Numbered from the stretch's first letter, positions 1 through 5,549 are shown. The stretch is DNA of 5,835 nt from an uncultured Peptoniphilus sp. (GCA_902488455.1 CABTWG010000061.1:1-5835); one strand, 5' to 3'. The notes: generated by a model not told the origin, from the sequence alone. Program-made: numbers and translations.

Positions 1-84
1 AACCCTCCCAACTACAGTCACCCTGAGCGAGCGCAGCGAGTCGAATAGGTCTAACCTCTGAAGAGCAATCCCCCCAAATAAAAT
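1..84 (+). repeat. Left copy of long direct repeat flanking the operon
   Basis: This stretch recurs in the same orientation at 5583-5666, an offset of 5582. Bases 3-65 match 5585-5647 at 60 of 63 positions, with differences at 34, 46 and 47. After a diverged patch, the AAATAAAAT at 76-84 matches again. It contains a dispersed-repeat unit at 17-45 that starts GTCACCCTGAGCGAG and ends in GAGTCGAA. The window begins inside or at the edge of this copy, so its true left end is unknown. No reading frame here looks coding. Confidence 0.85.
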
Positions 85-107
85 CAATAACAATTATCAC
101 GCTTCAC

Positions 108-159
108 GTTCCACACCTAACTTGGCGAACGAAGTAAGTCTTAGTAGGTGTGCCGGAAC
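108..159. repeat. Imperfect inverted repeat (hairpin-forming)
   Basis: CACACCTA at 112-119 is the exact reverse complement of TAGGTGTG at 145-152. GTTC at 108-111 can extend the stem with GAAC at 156-159 if three bases (153-155) bulge. The loop holds GCGAACGAAGTAAGTC (126-141 region), which resembles the GCGAGCGCAGCGAGTC core of the repeat unit at 17-45 (12 of 16 positions). It may be a diverged relative of that family with different outer arms. No T-run follows, so it is not a standard terminator. Confidence 0.55.
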
Positions 160-199
160 TGTTTTAGCCCAAGAAACGTAGCCGATTGGTAGAAACAGT
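158..199. repeat. Imperfect inverted repeat, overlapping the previous one
   Basis: ACTGTTT at 158-164 pairs exactly with AAACAGT at 193-199. The stem continues inward with two wobble pairs, one mismatch and two C-G pairs (165-169 with 188-192). Its outer bases are shared with the outer arm of the hairpin at 108-159, so the two full structures exclude each other at the base. Function unknown; it may be a remnant of a small mobile repeat. Confidence 0.4.
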
Positions 200-224
200 C
201 TGCTAAAGCACTTAAAATAAACTC

Positions 225-260
225 ATGCTATACGTAGAGCATTTAGATTAATAATCTAAA
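225..260. repeat. Two abutting short palindromes
   Basis: ATGCT at 225-229 and AGCAT at 238-242 flank the palindrome TACGTA (231-236). Immediately after, TTTAGATTA (242-250) and TAATCTAAA (252-260) form a perfect 9-bp inverted repeat around a single base. No T-tract or nearby gene end makes this an obvious terminator. It sits in non-coding DNA 447 bases upstream of the hrcA start. Confidence 0.5.
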
Positions 261-281
261 CATGACCACACCAAAAGAGAA

Positions 282-324
282 ATCCTTCGACTTCGACGGC
301 GTTGCCGTCTTCGCTCAGGATGAC
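282..324 (-). repeat. Dispersed repeat unit with a hairpin core (inverted orientation)
   Basis: Read on the - strand this unit starts GTCATCCTGAGCGAA and ends GTCGAAGGAT, the same ends as the units at 17-45 and 5599-5627. Between them lies a perfect 6-bp stem, GACGGC (295-300) and GCCGTC (304-309), with a 3-base loop. The core is unrelated to that of the other copies. Such elements are common non-coding repeats in several bacterial genomes; no function is shown here. Confidence 0.7.
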
Positions 325-396
325 TAGTTGGCTAGATTGTCGCTCGATGAGTGTTAATAAGTTGAGAGTTTTAAAGAATTTACGCCTCTCGGCTAT

Positions 397-413
397 GGAA
401 GCAAAATGCTTCC
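397..413. repeat. Perfect 7-bp hairpin
   Basis: GGAAGCA (397-403) and TGCTTCC (407-413) are exact reverse complements around an AAA loop. No T-run follows on either strand, so it is unlikely to be a rho-independent terminator. The neighbouring CTCTCGGCTATGG recalls the GCCGAAGGCTATAG of the unit at 5550-5577 read on the other strand. It may be the remnant of another repeat copy. Confidence 0.5.
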
Positions 414-464
414 GCTACAAAAATAAATAGTCATCCGTACTTGATCCCACCAAGGTTATACCCA

Positions 465-513
465 TTCGACTACAACGGCATCGCTTTGCTCTACAGTCTC
501 CGCTCAGGATGAC
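465..513 (-). repeat. Dispersed repeat unit with a divergent core (inverted orientation)
   Basis: The ends match the family: TTCGACT at 465-471 and CGCTCAGGATGAC at 501-513, so on the - strand it reads GTCATCCTGAGCG through AGTCGAA. The roughly 29-base core between them (472-500) is the longest in this window. It has no strong stem that I can see. An apparent 60-codon minus-strand frame over 415-597 is built from this unit and the next, and I do not regard it as a gene. Confidence 0.65.
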
Positions 514-545
514 CATCTTCATTAACTTTCTTCCTATATAATAGA

Positions 546-584
546 GATCCTTCGACTCGGAATAAATTCCTCGCTCAGGATGAC
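546..584 (-). repeat. Dispersed repeat unit with a palindromic core (inverted orientation)
   Basis: It begins GATCCTTCGACTC and ends CTCGCTCAGGATGAC, the standard family ends. The core contains GGAAT (559-563) and ATTCC (566-570), a 5-bp stem with a two-base loop. It lies 29 bases upstream of the first CIRCE operator. This makes it the closest repeat to the operon promoter, though it does not overlap any promoter element. Confidence 0.7.
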
Positions 585-612
585 GTGGTGGGTGCAAAAA
601 AACAAAAATATT

Positions 613-639
613 TTAGCACTCACCCTTGACAACTGCTAA
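613..639 (+). promoter_or_regulatory. CIRCE operator 1 (HrcA binding site over the -35 box)
   Basis: The left arm, TTAGCACTC (613-621), is the exact CIRCE half-site. After the standard 9-base spacer the right arm, AACTGCTAA (631-639), matches the consensus GAGTGCTAA at 7 of 9 positions. The -35 hexamer TTGACA (626-631) lies in the spacer and takes the first base of the right arm. One of the two arm mismatches (A631) is therefore also required by the promoter. HrcA bound here would block RNA polymerase directly. Confidence 0.85.
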
Positions 640-654
640 AAATTTAGTTATACT
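626..654 (+). promoter_or_regulatory. Sigma-A-type promoter of the hrcA operon
   Basis: A perfect -35 box, TTGACA (626-631), is followed after 17 bases by the -10 box TATACT (649-654). Transcription should start near 661, giving a leader of about 46 bases before hrcA. The 12-bp palindrome ACTATATATAGT (652-663) overlaps the -10 box and start region, which should melt easily. Repression comes from the CIRCE sites on and just after this promoter. Confidence 0.85.
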
Positions 655-665
655 ATATATAGTCT

Positions 666-692
666 TTAGCACTCGAAGAGTTTAAGTGCTAA
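666..692 (+). promoter_or_regulatory. CIRCE operator 2 (HrcA binding site in the leader)
   Basis: TTAGCACTC (666-674), a 9-base spacer, and AAGTGCTAA (684-692) match the CIRCE consensus with a single mismatch, at 684. It is the better of the two operators. It lies just downstream of the predicted start site and 14 bases before the hrcA ATG. It starts 53 bp after operator 1, close to five helical turns, so both would face the same side of the DNA. In the mRNA the arms can also form an 8-bp stem near the 5' end. Confidence 0.93.
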
Positions 693-706
693 CAAAGAGG
701 GTGACT

Positions 707-1714
707 ATGGATACTAGAAAGATTGAAATTTTAAATGCAATAATTAAATCATACATTGATTCAGCGGTTCCCGTTGGCTCTAGGACTCTTTCTAAATGTT
801 ACGAGTGGGGCATTAGTTCCGCTACGATTAGAAATGAGATGTCAGATCTTGAGGACTTAGGTTTTCTAAACAAACCTCATTCAAGTGCTGGTAGAATTCC
901 TTCCAACAAGGCTTATAGATTCTATGTTGATGAGATTTTAAACGCTCTCAAGGTGGATCTATTTGATAAAAACATTAGAAATGCTCTTATGGATGCTGAT
1001 ACTGGGACCGAAGCTTTTTACAGAAGTATTGTAAGGAGTATGTCTAAATCTACTGGACTTTTTACTTTTCTCATAAGTCCAAAGAAAAATTGCACTCTTA
1101 TTAAGTATATTGAGCTTTTGAAGCTGGACGAAAACATCTTGCTCTTGCTCCTTATTGGTGACAATGGTCAGGTTGAGAGAAAGGTAATAAGTTACAAGGG
1201 TGATATAGACGAGGATACGATCTTAAAGATAAAAAATATCCTAAATAAGAAGCTTACTCTTGTTGAGTTTGATGAAATCTCTGAGATTGAAGTTGAGATT
1301 TCTGGTGATTTAACTAGACATAGACAGCTTATCTTAGATATTGTAAAAGAAGCTAGTGAGTTCAATAGAAATATTAAGTCTGTTGATATTTATTATGATG
1401 GACTTTCTAATATTTTGAGTATTTTAGAGTTCCAAGACATGGATAAAGCGGTGAACTTCGTATCGAAGCTTGAGGATGAGACTCTTTTCAAAGATATTAT
1501 GAAGATTGATCTCTTAAATGAAATCGATATTTCCATTGGCGATGAAAATGAAGATAGCTCTCTTGCTGATTTTGCAGTGATAAGGGCATTTGTAAAAGGA
1601 TATTCAAAGGATATTGTACTAGGTGTTTTGGGGCCTGTCAGAATGGATTATAGGAATGCTCTTGAAAATACTTTGATTTATAGAAATGTTTTAAAAAATA
1701 TCATGATGAGGTGA
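707..1714 (+). CDS. hrcA: Heat-inducible transcription repressor HrcA
   Basis: HrcA represses class I heat-shock genes by binding CIRCE as a dimer, and in known cases needs GroEL to stay active. This 335-residue protein is of normal family length. The N-terminal winged helix (about 1-75) includes VPVGSRTLSK (21-30), SSATIRNEMSDLEDLGFL (37-54) and SAGRIPSNKAYRFYVDEIL (60-78), all typical of HrcA. The middle region (about 100-220) fits the GAF-like domain. The C-terminal part has the family motifs SIGDEN (276-281) and LGPVRMDYRNA (308-318). I place the start at the ATG at 707, preceded by AGAGGGTGA (697-704); in-frame GTGs at 686 and 701 lie in the CIRCE arm or the Shine-Dalgarno. It is first in the operon behind two CIRCE sites, so it controls its own synthesis. 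Its codons favour T-ending forms, unlike dnaK and dnaJ. Confidence 0.97.
   Translation: MDTRKIEILNAIIKSYIDSAVPVGSRTLSKCYEWGISSATIRNEMSDLEDLGFLNKPHSSAGRIPSNKAYRFYVDEILNALKVDLFDKNIRNALMDADTGTEAFYRSIVRSMSKSTGLFTFLISPKKNCTLIKYIELLKLDENILLLLLIGDNGQVERKVISYKGDIDEDTILKIKNILNKKLTLVEFDEISEIEVEISGDLTRHRQLILDIVKEASEFNRNIKSVDIYYDGLSNILSILEFQDMDKAVNFVSKLEDETLFKDIMKIDLLNEIDISIGDENEDSSLADFAVIRAFVKGYSKDIVLGVLGPVRMDYRNALENTLIYRNVLKNIMMR
1708..1714 (+). promoter_or_regulatory. Ribosome binding site of grpE, overlapping the hrcA stop
   Basis: GAGGTGA matches the anti-Shine-Dalgarno and contains the TGA stop codon of hrcA (1712-1714). Four A residues separate it from the TTG at 1719. There is no in-frame ATG until residue 73 of the GrpE frame, well inside the protein, so this site decides the TTG start. 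The overlap suggests grpE translation is coupled to termination on hrcA. Confidence 0.8.
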
Positions 1715-1718
1715 AAAA

Positions 1719-2336
1719 TTGTATAAGAATGAAGATATAGATAATCTTGAACAGTGGCAAGACTTAAATGAAGATTATGATGAACTAAAAAAAGATAATA
1801 AAGATGATCTAGATTCTAAAAATTCAGAAAATTCAGAAAGTTCGGAACCAGAGATCTTGGAGCCAGAGATTTTGGAACCTGAAAGGGCTTCAGACTACGT
1901 CGAGCCAGAAGATCAAGATGAAGAACTTGAAAAGATGAAGGATCAGTTTATTCGTCTTCAAGCGGACTTCCAAAATTACAAGAGGCGCGCTGAAAAGGAC
2001 AGGATAAACTACATGAACATGGGCCTTGAAAAGCTGGCACAGGAACTTTTGCCAGTTATTGACAACTTTGAAAGAGCCATTGATTCCGCTGAAAACCACG
2101 ATCCTTTCTACGACGGAATTGTTTTGATAGAAAGAAGCTTGGTTGAAGTGTTAAATAAATTTGAAATTAAAGAAATTGACTGTTTAAATAAACCTTTTGA
2201 TCCAAACTTTGAGCACGCTGTGCTTCTAAGTGAGGAAGAAGGCGTTGAGTCAGGACTTGTAACTGAAGTTCTGCAAAAAGGATATACCATTGATGGCAAA
2301 GTTTTAAGACCTGCAATGGTAAAAGTTTCTAAATAA
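1719..2336 (+). CDS. grpE: Nucleotide exchange factor GrpE (DnaK co-chaperone)
   Basis: GrpE acts as a cytoplasmic dimer that releases ADP from DnaK and so resets the Hsp70 cycle. The 205-residue product begins with a long acidic, low-complexity tail (about 1-68). The coiled-coil helix follows (about 69-105), including the family segment ADFQNYKRRAEKD (82-94). Next come the short helical bundle (LLPVIDNFERAI, 110-121) and the C-terminal beta domain. That domain carries PFDPNFEHAV (159-168) and the signature run GYTIDGKVLRPAMVKV (188-203). The start is TTG at 1719, supported by the Shine-Dalgarno at 1708-1714. It lies 4 bases after hrcA and 15 before dnaK, so it must be cotranscribed with both. 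The acidic tail contains small in-frame DNA repeats (1821-1889). A GrpE of this type is expected in this operon, and I am very sure of the call. Confidence 0.96.
   Translation: MYKNEDIDNLEQWQDLNEDYDELKKDNKDDLDSKNSENSESSEPEILEPEILEPERASDYVEPEDQDEELEKMKDQFIRLQADFQNYKRRAEKDRINYMNMGLEKLAQELLPVIDNFERAIDSAENHDPFYDGIVLIERSLVEVLNKFEIKEIDCLNKPFDPNFEHAVLLSEEEGVESGLVTEVLQKGYTIDGKVLRPAMVKVSK
1821..1889 (+). repeat. In-frame tandem microrepeats in the grpE acidic tail
   Basis: Three 9-base units (1821-1829, 1830-1838, 1839-1847) encode NSE, NSE, SSE. Three overlapping-phase 15-base units follow (1845-1859, 1860-1874, 1875-1889), encoding EPEIL, EPEIL, EPERA. The first two 15-base units differ at only two positions. 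All unit lengths are multiples of three, so gain or loss of a unit would keep the frame and merely change the length of the disordered tail. Confidence 0.8.
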
Positions 2337-2337
2337 T

Positions 2338-2349
2338 AGGAGGAATATG
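2338..2349 (+). promoter_or_regulatory. Ribosome binding site of dnaK with an overlapping decoy ATG
   Basis: AGGAGG (2338-2343) is a full-strength Shine-Dalgarno, 8 bases before the dnaK ATG at 2352. A second ATG at 2347 is out of frame and reads ATG AAA TGA, its stop overlapping the dnaK start. It is only 3 bases from the Shine-Dalgarno, too close for efficient initiation, so the ATG at 2352 is preferred. It also gives the expected MSKIIGIDLGTTNS beginning. Confidence 0.85.
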
Positions 2350-2351
2350 AA

Positions 2352-4181
2352 ATGAGTAAAATTATAGGAATTGACTTAGGTACAACTAATAGTGCAGTAT
2401 CAGTAATGGAAGGTGGGGACGCAATAATCATCCCTAATATCGAAGGTAACAGAACTACACCTTCAGTAGTAGCATTTACAAAAGACGGAGAAAGATTAGT
2501 AGGTGAAACTGCTAAACGTCAAGCTATCACAAACCCAGAAAGAACTATTCAATCAATTAAGAGAGAAATGGGCCGCGATTACACAGTAGATATCGATGGC
2601 AAGAAGTACACACCACAAGAAATTTCTGCAATGATTCTTCAAAAGTTAAAATCAGACGCAGAAAGCTACCTTGGTGAAACTATCACCGACGCAGTAATCA
2701 CAGTGCCTGCATACTTCACCGACGCACAAAGACAAGCAACTAAAGACGCAGGAAAAATCGCAGGACTTAACGTAAAGAGAATCGTTAACGAACCAACAGC
2801 AGCAGCACTTGCATACGGCGAAGACAAATCAAAAGGATCAGAAACTGTAATGGTTTACGACCTTGGTGGTGGTACATTCGACGTATCTATCCTTGAACTA
2901 TCAGACGGAGTGTTCGAAGTACACGCAACCCGTGGTAACAACAGACTAGGTGGAGACGACTTCGACCAAAGAGTAATCGACTATATAGCAGAAGAATTCA
3001 AGAAGGAACATGGTGTTGACCTAAAGGCTGACAAGATGAGTCTACAAAGACTAAAAGAAGCAGCAGAAAAAGCTAAGAAAGAACTATCTTCAACCATGAG
3101 CACAAACATCAACCTTCCATTCATCACAGCTAACCAATCAGGACCACTACACCTTAACATGGACCTAACTCGTGCAAAGTTCGAAGAACTTATAAGCGAC
3201 TTAGTTAAGAAGACAGAAGGACCAGTGCTAGACGCAATGAAGGACGCAGGTCTAACAAAAGATCAAATAGACAAAGTACTACTAGTAGGAGGATCTACAA
3301 GAGTACCAGCAGTACAAGAATGTATCAAACGTCTAGTTGGCAAAGAACCACAAAAGGACATAAACCCAGACGAATGTGTATCCCTAGGAGCAGCAATCCA
3401 AGGTGGAGTACTTTCAGGAGATGTAAAAGACTTACTACTTCTTGACGTAACACCACTATCACTAGGAATCGAAACTATGGGTAATATCACAACTAGATTG
3501 ATCGAAAGAAATACAACAATACCAACTAAGAAGTCACAAATATTTACAACAGCAGCAGATAACCAAACATCAGTAGATATCCATGTACTTCAAGGTGAAA
3601 GACAAATGGCACAAGACAATATCACACTAGGAAGATTCCAACTAGATGGAATTGCACCAGCAAGACGTGGAGTGCCACAAATCGAAGTAACATTTGATAT
3701 CGACGCAAACGGCATCGTAAACGTAACAGCAAAAGATCTTGGAACAGGTAAAGAACAACACATCACAATCACATCTTCAACCAACATGACTGACGAAGAA
3801 ATCGACAAGAAGGTAAAAGAAGCTGAAATGTATGCACAAGAAGACTCAAAGAAGAAAGATCTAATCGAAGCAAAGAACAACGCCGACTCAATGATCTATC
3901 AATCAGAACAAACACTAAAAGATGTAGAAGGTAAGATCAGCGCAGACGACAAGGCAAGCATCGAAAAAGCAGTAGAAGAACTAAAAGCAGTAAAAGATGG
4001 AGAAGATCTAGAAGACATAAAGGCAAAGACAGAAAACTTGACCCAAGCATTCTACAAGATCTCAGAAGAACTATACAAAGCCCAAGCACAAGCACAACAA
4101 GGAGCAGAAGGCGAAGCACAACATGACGAAGACGTGGTAGACGCGGACTACGAAGTAGTAGACGACGAAGAAGACAAATAA
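2352..4181 (+). CDS. dnaK: Molecular chaperone DnaK (Hsp70)
   Basis: DnaK is the ATP-driven cytoplasmic Hsp70 that binds exposed hydrophobic peptides, working with DnaJ and GrpE. The 609-residue length and the shortened nucleotide-binding domain are typical of Gram-positive bacteria. The ATPase domain (about 1-355) shows the phosphate-1 loop GIDLGTTNS (6-14), NEPTAAALAYG (146-156), phosphate-2 DLGGGTFDVS (170-179) and the adenosine motif VGGSTRVP (312-319). The interdomain linker DLLLLDVTP (about 360-368) leads to the substrate-binding beta domain. A charged helical lid follows, then a disordered acidic tail containing VVDADYEVVDDEE, the usual ending in Firmicutes. No key residue is missing. 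The codons are rich in A- and C-ending forms, as expected for a highly expressed gene. It is cotranscribed with hrcA and grpE, and a hairpin with a weak T tail follows. Confidence 0.99.
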   Translation: MSKIIGIDLGTTNSAVSVMEGGDAIIIPNIEGNRTTPSVVAFTKDGERLVGETAKRQAITNPERTIQSIKREMGRDYTVDIDGKKYTPQEISAMILQKLKSDAESYLGETITDAVITVPAYFTDAQRQATKDAGKIAGLNVKRIVNEPTAAALAYGEDKSKGSETVMVYDLGGGTFDVSILELSDGVFEVHATRGNNRLGGDDFDQRVIDYIAEEFKKEHGVDLKADKMSLQRLKEAAEKAKKELSSTMSTNINLPFITANQSGPLHLNMDLTRAKFEELISDLVKKTEGPVLDAMKDAGLTKDQIDKVLLVGGSTRVPAVQECIKRLVGKEPQKDINPDECVSLGAAIQGGVLSGDVKDLLLLDVTPLSLGIETMGNITTRLIERNTTIPTKKSQIFTTAADNQTSVDIHVLQGERQMAQDNITLGRFQLDGIAPARRGVPQIEVTFDIDANGIVNVTAKDLGTGKEQHITITSSTNMTDEEIDKKVKEAEMYAQEDSKKKDLIEAKNNADSMIYQSEQTLKDVEGKISADDKASIEKAVEELKAVKDGEDLEDIKAKTENLTQAFYKISEELYKAQAQAQQGAEGEAQHDEDVVDADYEVVDDEEDK

Positions 4182-4195
4182 ATAAAATAATAAAT

Positions 4196-4219
4196 AGAGG
4201 GAGGGAAACCTCCCTTTCT
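4196..4219 (+). terminator. Hairpin after dnaK, probably a partial terminator
   Basis: AGAGGGAGG (4196-4204) pairs with CCTCCCTTT (4209-4217) around a GAAA tetraloop; the six inner pairs are perfect and GC-rich. The T-tract is short and broken (TTTCTATAT), so read-through is likely. It sits 15 bases after the dnaK stop. It may lower dnaJ transcription relative to dnaK, or protect the 3' end of an hrcA-grpE-dnaK transcript from decay. Confidence 0.7.
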
Positions 4220-4257
4220 ATATGTATAGATATATAAGTACTAATAAAAGAAAACTG

Positions 4258-4286
4258 TGGAAAAAAACCGATAAATGTTGTAGAAT
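4258..4286 (+). promoter_or_regulatory. Possible weak internal promoter for dnaJ
   Basis: TGGAAA (4258-4263, 4 of 6 to TTGACA) is followed after exactly 17 bases by TAGAAT (4281-4286, 5 of 6 to TATAAT). Transcription would start near 4293, leaving about 18 leader bases before the dnaJ TTG at 4311. There is no CIRCE here, so such a promoter would give heat-independent dnaJ expression. In DNA this AT-rich a chance match is quite possible. Confidence 0.4.
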
Positions 4287-4294
4287 AGACTTTT

Positions 4295-4306
4295 GAAAGG
4301 TTGTGA
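4295..4306 (+). promoter_or_regulatory. Ribosome binding site that sets the dnaJ start
   Basis: GAAAGGTTGTGA matches the extended Shine-Dalgarno GAAAGGAGGTGA at 10 of 12 positions. It is 4 bases before the TTG at 4311, the same spacing as at grpE. The in-frame TTG at 4293 overlaps this site and has no better one of its own, so 4311 is preferred. It yields MRDFYKILEV, the usual DnaJ beginning. Confidence 0.7.
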
Positions 4307-4310
4307 AAAG

Positions 4311-5435
4311 TTGAGGGACTTTTATAAAATACTAGAAGTAACAAGGGAAAGCACCCAAACAGAAATCAAATCTCAATATAGAAAATTAGCAAAAAAATAT
4401 CATCCCGACCTAAATCCAGGAGACGAAGAAGCAGCAGAACACTTCAAAGAAGTAAACATTGCCTACGAAGTCCTCTCAGATGAAAAGAAGAGACAGATGT
4501 ATGACACTTACGGCGAAGACGGCATAAATGGCAACGCCGGAGGATACGGCAGCGGATTTGGCGACATATTCGGAGACCTATTTGACATATTTGGACAAGG
4601 CTTCGGAGGATTTGGCGGATATTCAGAAGAAGAATATAAAAATAGACCGATAAAAGGCGACGACGTAAGAGTAGATCTAACCATCGACTTCAAAGAATCC
4701 ATCTTCGGCGCGAAAAAAGATATAAACGTAAAGAGAACAGAAACATGCAAAACCTGCCATGGCGAAGGAACAGCACCAGGCACACATAAGCATACCTGCG
4801 ATAAATGTAACGGCTCAGGCAAGATCAGGACCACCACATCATCACCATTTGGAAGATTTACCCAAGTAAGCGCCTGCGATAAATGTAAAGGCACAGGAGA
4901 AATAATAGACACTCCATGCACAGAATGTAAAGGCCACGGCACAAGAGTCGTAAACAAAAAGATCACCATCGACATACCAAAGGGAATCGATGACAAGATG
5001 ATACTGACACTAAGAGAAGAAGGAGATGCAGGACTAAACGGAGGCCCAGCAGGAGATCTCTACGTATATATAAGAGTAAAAGAAGACCAAATCTTCAAGA
5101 GAATGGAAAACGATCTGTACCTAGAACTACCAATCACCTACACAGATGCAGTACTAGGAGGAAGCATCAAAGTACCAACACTAACAAAACTCGTAGACTA
5201 CGACATCCCATCAGGCACCACATCAGGCACAACATTTAGGATAAAAGGCGAAGGAGTGCCATACCTAAGAAGAGAAGGCAAAGGCGACTTGGTGTTCAAA
5301 GTAGACATCCACGTACCAAAGAAAATCAGCGACGAAGAAAGAGAAATCTTAGAAGAACTAAGGAAAAAAGAAGGCAAAGAAATAAAGAAAGAAAGAGAAA
5401 CCTTCTTTGACAAAGTAAAAAAGTTTTTTGAATAG
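4311..5435 (+). CDS. dnaJ: Chaperone protein DnaJ (Hsp40, type A)
   Basis: DnaJ binds unfolded proteins, passes them to DnaK and stimulates its ATPase through the J domain. The 374-residue protein has all parts of a class A Hsp40. The J domain (1-68) carries the essential HPD at 31-33. A Gly/Phe-rich linker follows (about 71-104). Four CxxCxGxG zinc-binding repeats start at Cys146, Cys163, Cys189 and Cys203, all eight cysteines present. The C-terminal substrate-binding and dimerisation domains follow (about 215-345), with a basic, helical tail ending in KVKKFFE. I choose the TTG at 4311 because of the Shine-Dalgarno at 4295-4306 and the conserved MRDFYK beginning; the frame could be extended to the TTG at 4293. 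It is the last gene of the operon, separated from dnaK by 129 bases with a hairpin and a possible promoter, so its level may be set partly independently. A strong terminator follows. Confidence 0.98.
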   Translation: MRDFYKILEVTRESTQTEIKSQYRKLAKKYHPDLNPGDEEAAEHFKEVNIAYEVLSDEKKRQMYDTYGEDGINGNAGGYGSGFGDIFGDLFDIFGQGFGGFGGYSEEEYKNRPIKGDDVRVDLTIDFKESIFGAKKDINVKRTETCKTCHGEGTAPGTHKHTCDKCNGSGKIRTTTSSPFGRFTQVSACDKCKGTGEIIDTPCTECKGHGTRVVNKKITIDIPKGIDDKMILTLREEGDAGLNGGPAGDLYVYIRVKEDQIFKRMENDLYLELPITYTDAVLGGSIKVPTLTKLVDYDIPSGTTSGTTFRIKGEGVPYLRREGKGDLVFKVDIHVPKKISDEEREILEELRKKEGKEIKKERETFFDKVKKFFE

Positions 5436-5453
5436 AATAAGGATATAATTTCG

Positions 5454-5487
5454 AATAGATGGGAAACCATCTATTTTTTTGTTTTTT
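5454..5487 (+). terminator. Rho-independent terminator of the operon
   Basis: AATAGATGG (5454-5462) pairs perfectly with CCATCTATT (5467-5475) around a GAAA tetraloop. A T-tract of seven runs from 5474 to 5480, then one G and six more T. It lies 18 bases after the dnaJ stop. Its loop and closing pairs (GG-GAAA-CC) are the same as in the weaker hairpin after dnaK. Confidence 0.95.
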
Positions 5488-5549
5488 GGTGAGTAAATAG
5501 GTGGTCGTCACCCTTAGAAACATCAAAAGAGAACACCCACTCAACTGCA

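Noticed and set aside
17..584. Repeat units considered as a CRISPR array
   Set aside because: Units are irregularly spaced, lie in both orientations and vary in the middle, with no regular spacers of equal length and no cas genes.
415..597. Minus-strand 60-codon open frame in the left flank
   Set aside because: It is made of two dispersed repeat units and their spacer, has no ribosome site and resembles no protein I know.
686..706. Upstream GTG start for hrcA adding seven residues
   Set aside because: The GTG lies inside the right arm of CIRCE operator 2 and has no Shine-Dalgarno; the ATG at 707 has one at good spacing and fits the usual HrcA beginning.
3937..4344. Minus-strand 135-codon open frame opposite the end of dnaK
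   Set aside because: It is antisense to the clearly coding dnaK tail, Leu/Arg-rich as expected from the complement of acidic codons, and it crosses the intergenic hairpin.
4508..4996. Minus-strand 162-codon open frame opposite dnaJ
   Set aside because: It mirrors the zinc-finger and Gly/Phe region of dnaJ; the Pro/Ser/Leu-rich translation is a by-product of T-poor coding on the + strand.
5444..5449. TATAAT after dnaJ as a possible -10 box
   Set aside because: No acceptable -35 lies 16-18 bases upstream, and the terminator starts 5 bases later with no gene behind it.
5488..5512. GGTGA...TCACC inverted repeat just after the terminator
   Set aside because: Only 5 bp of stem around a 15-base loop, which is easily expected by chance.
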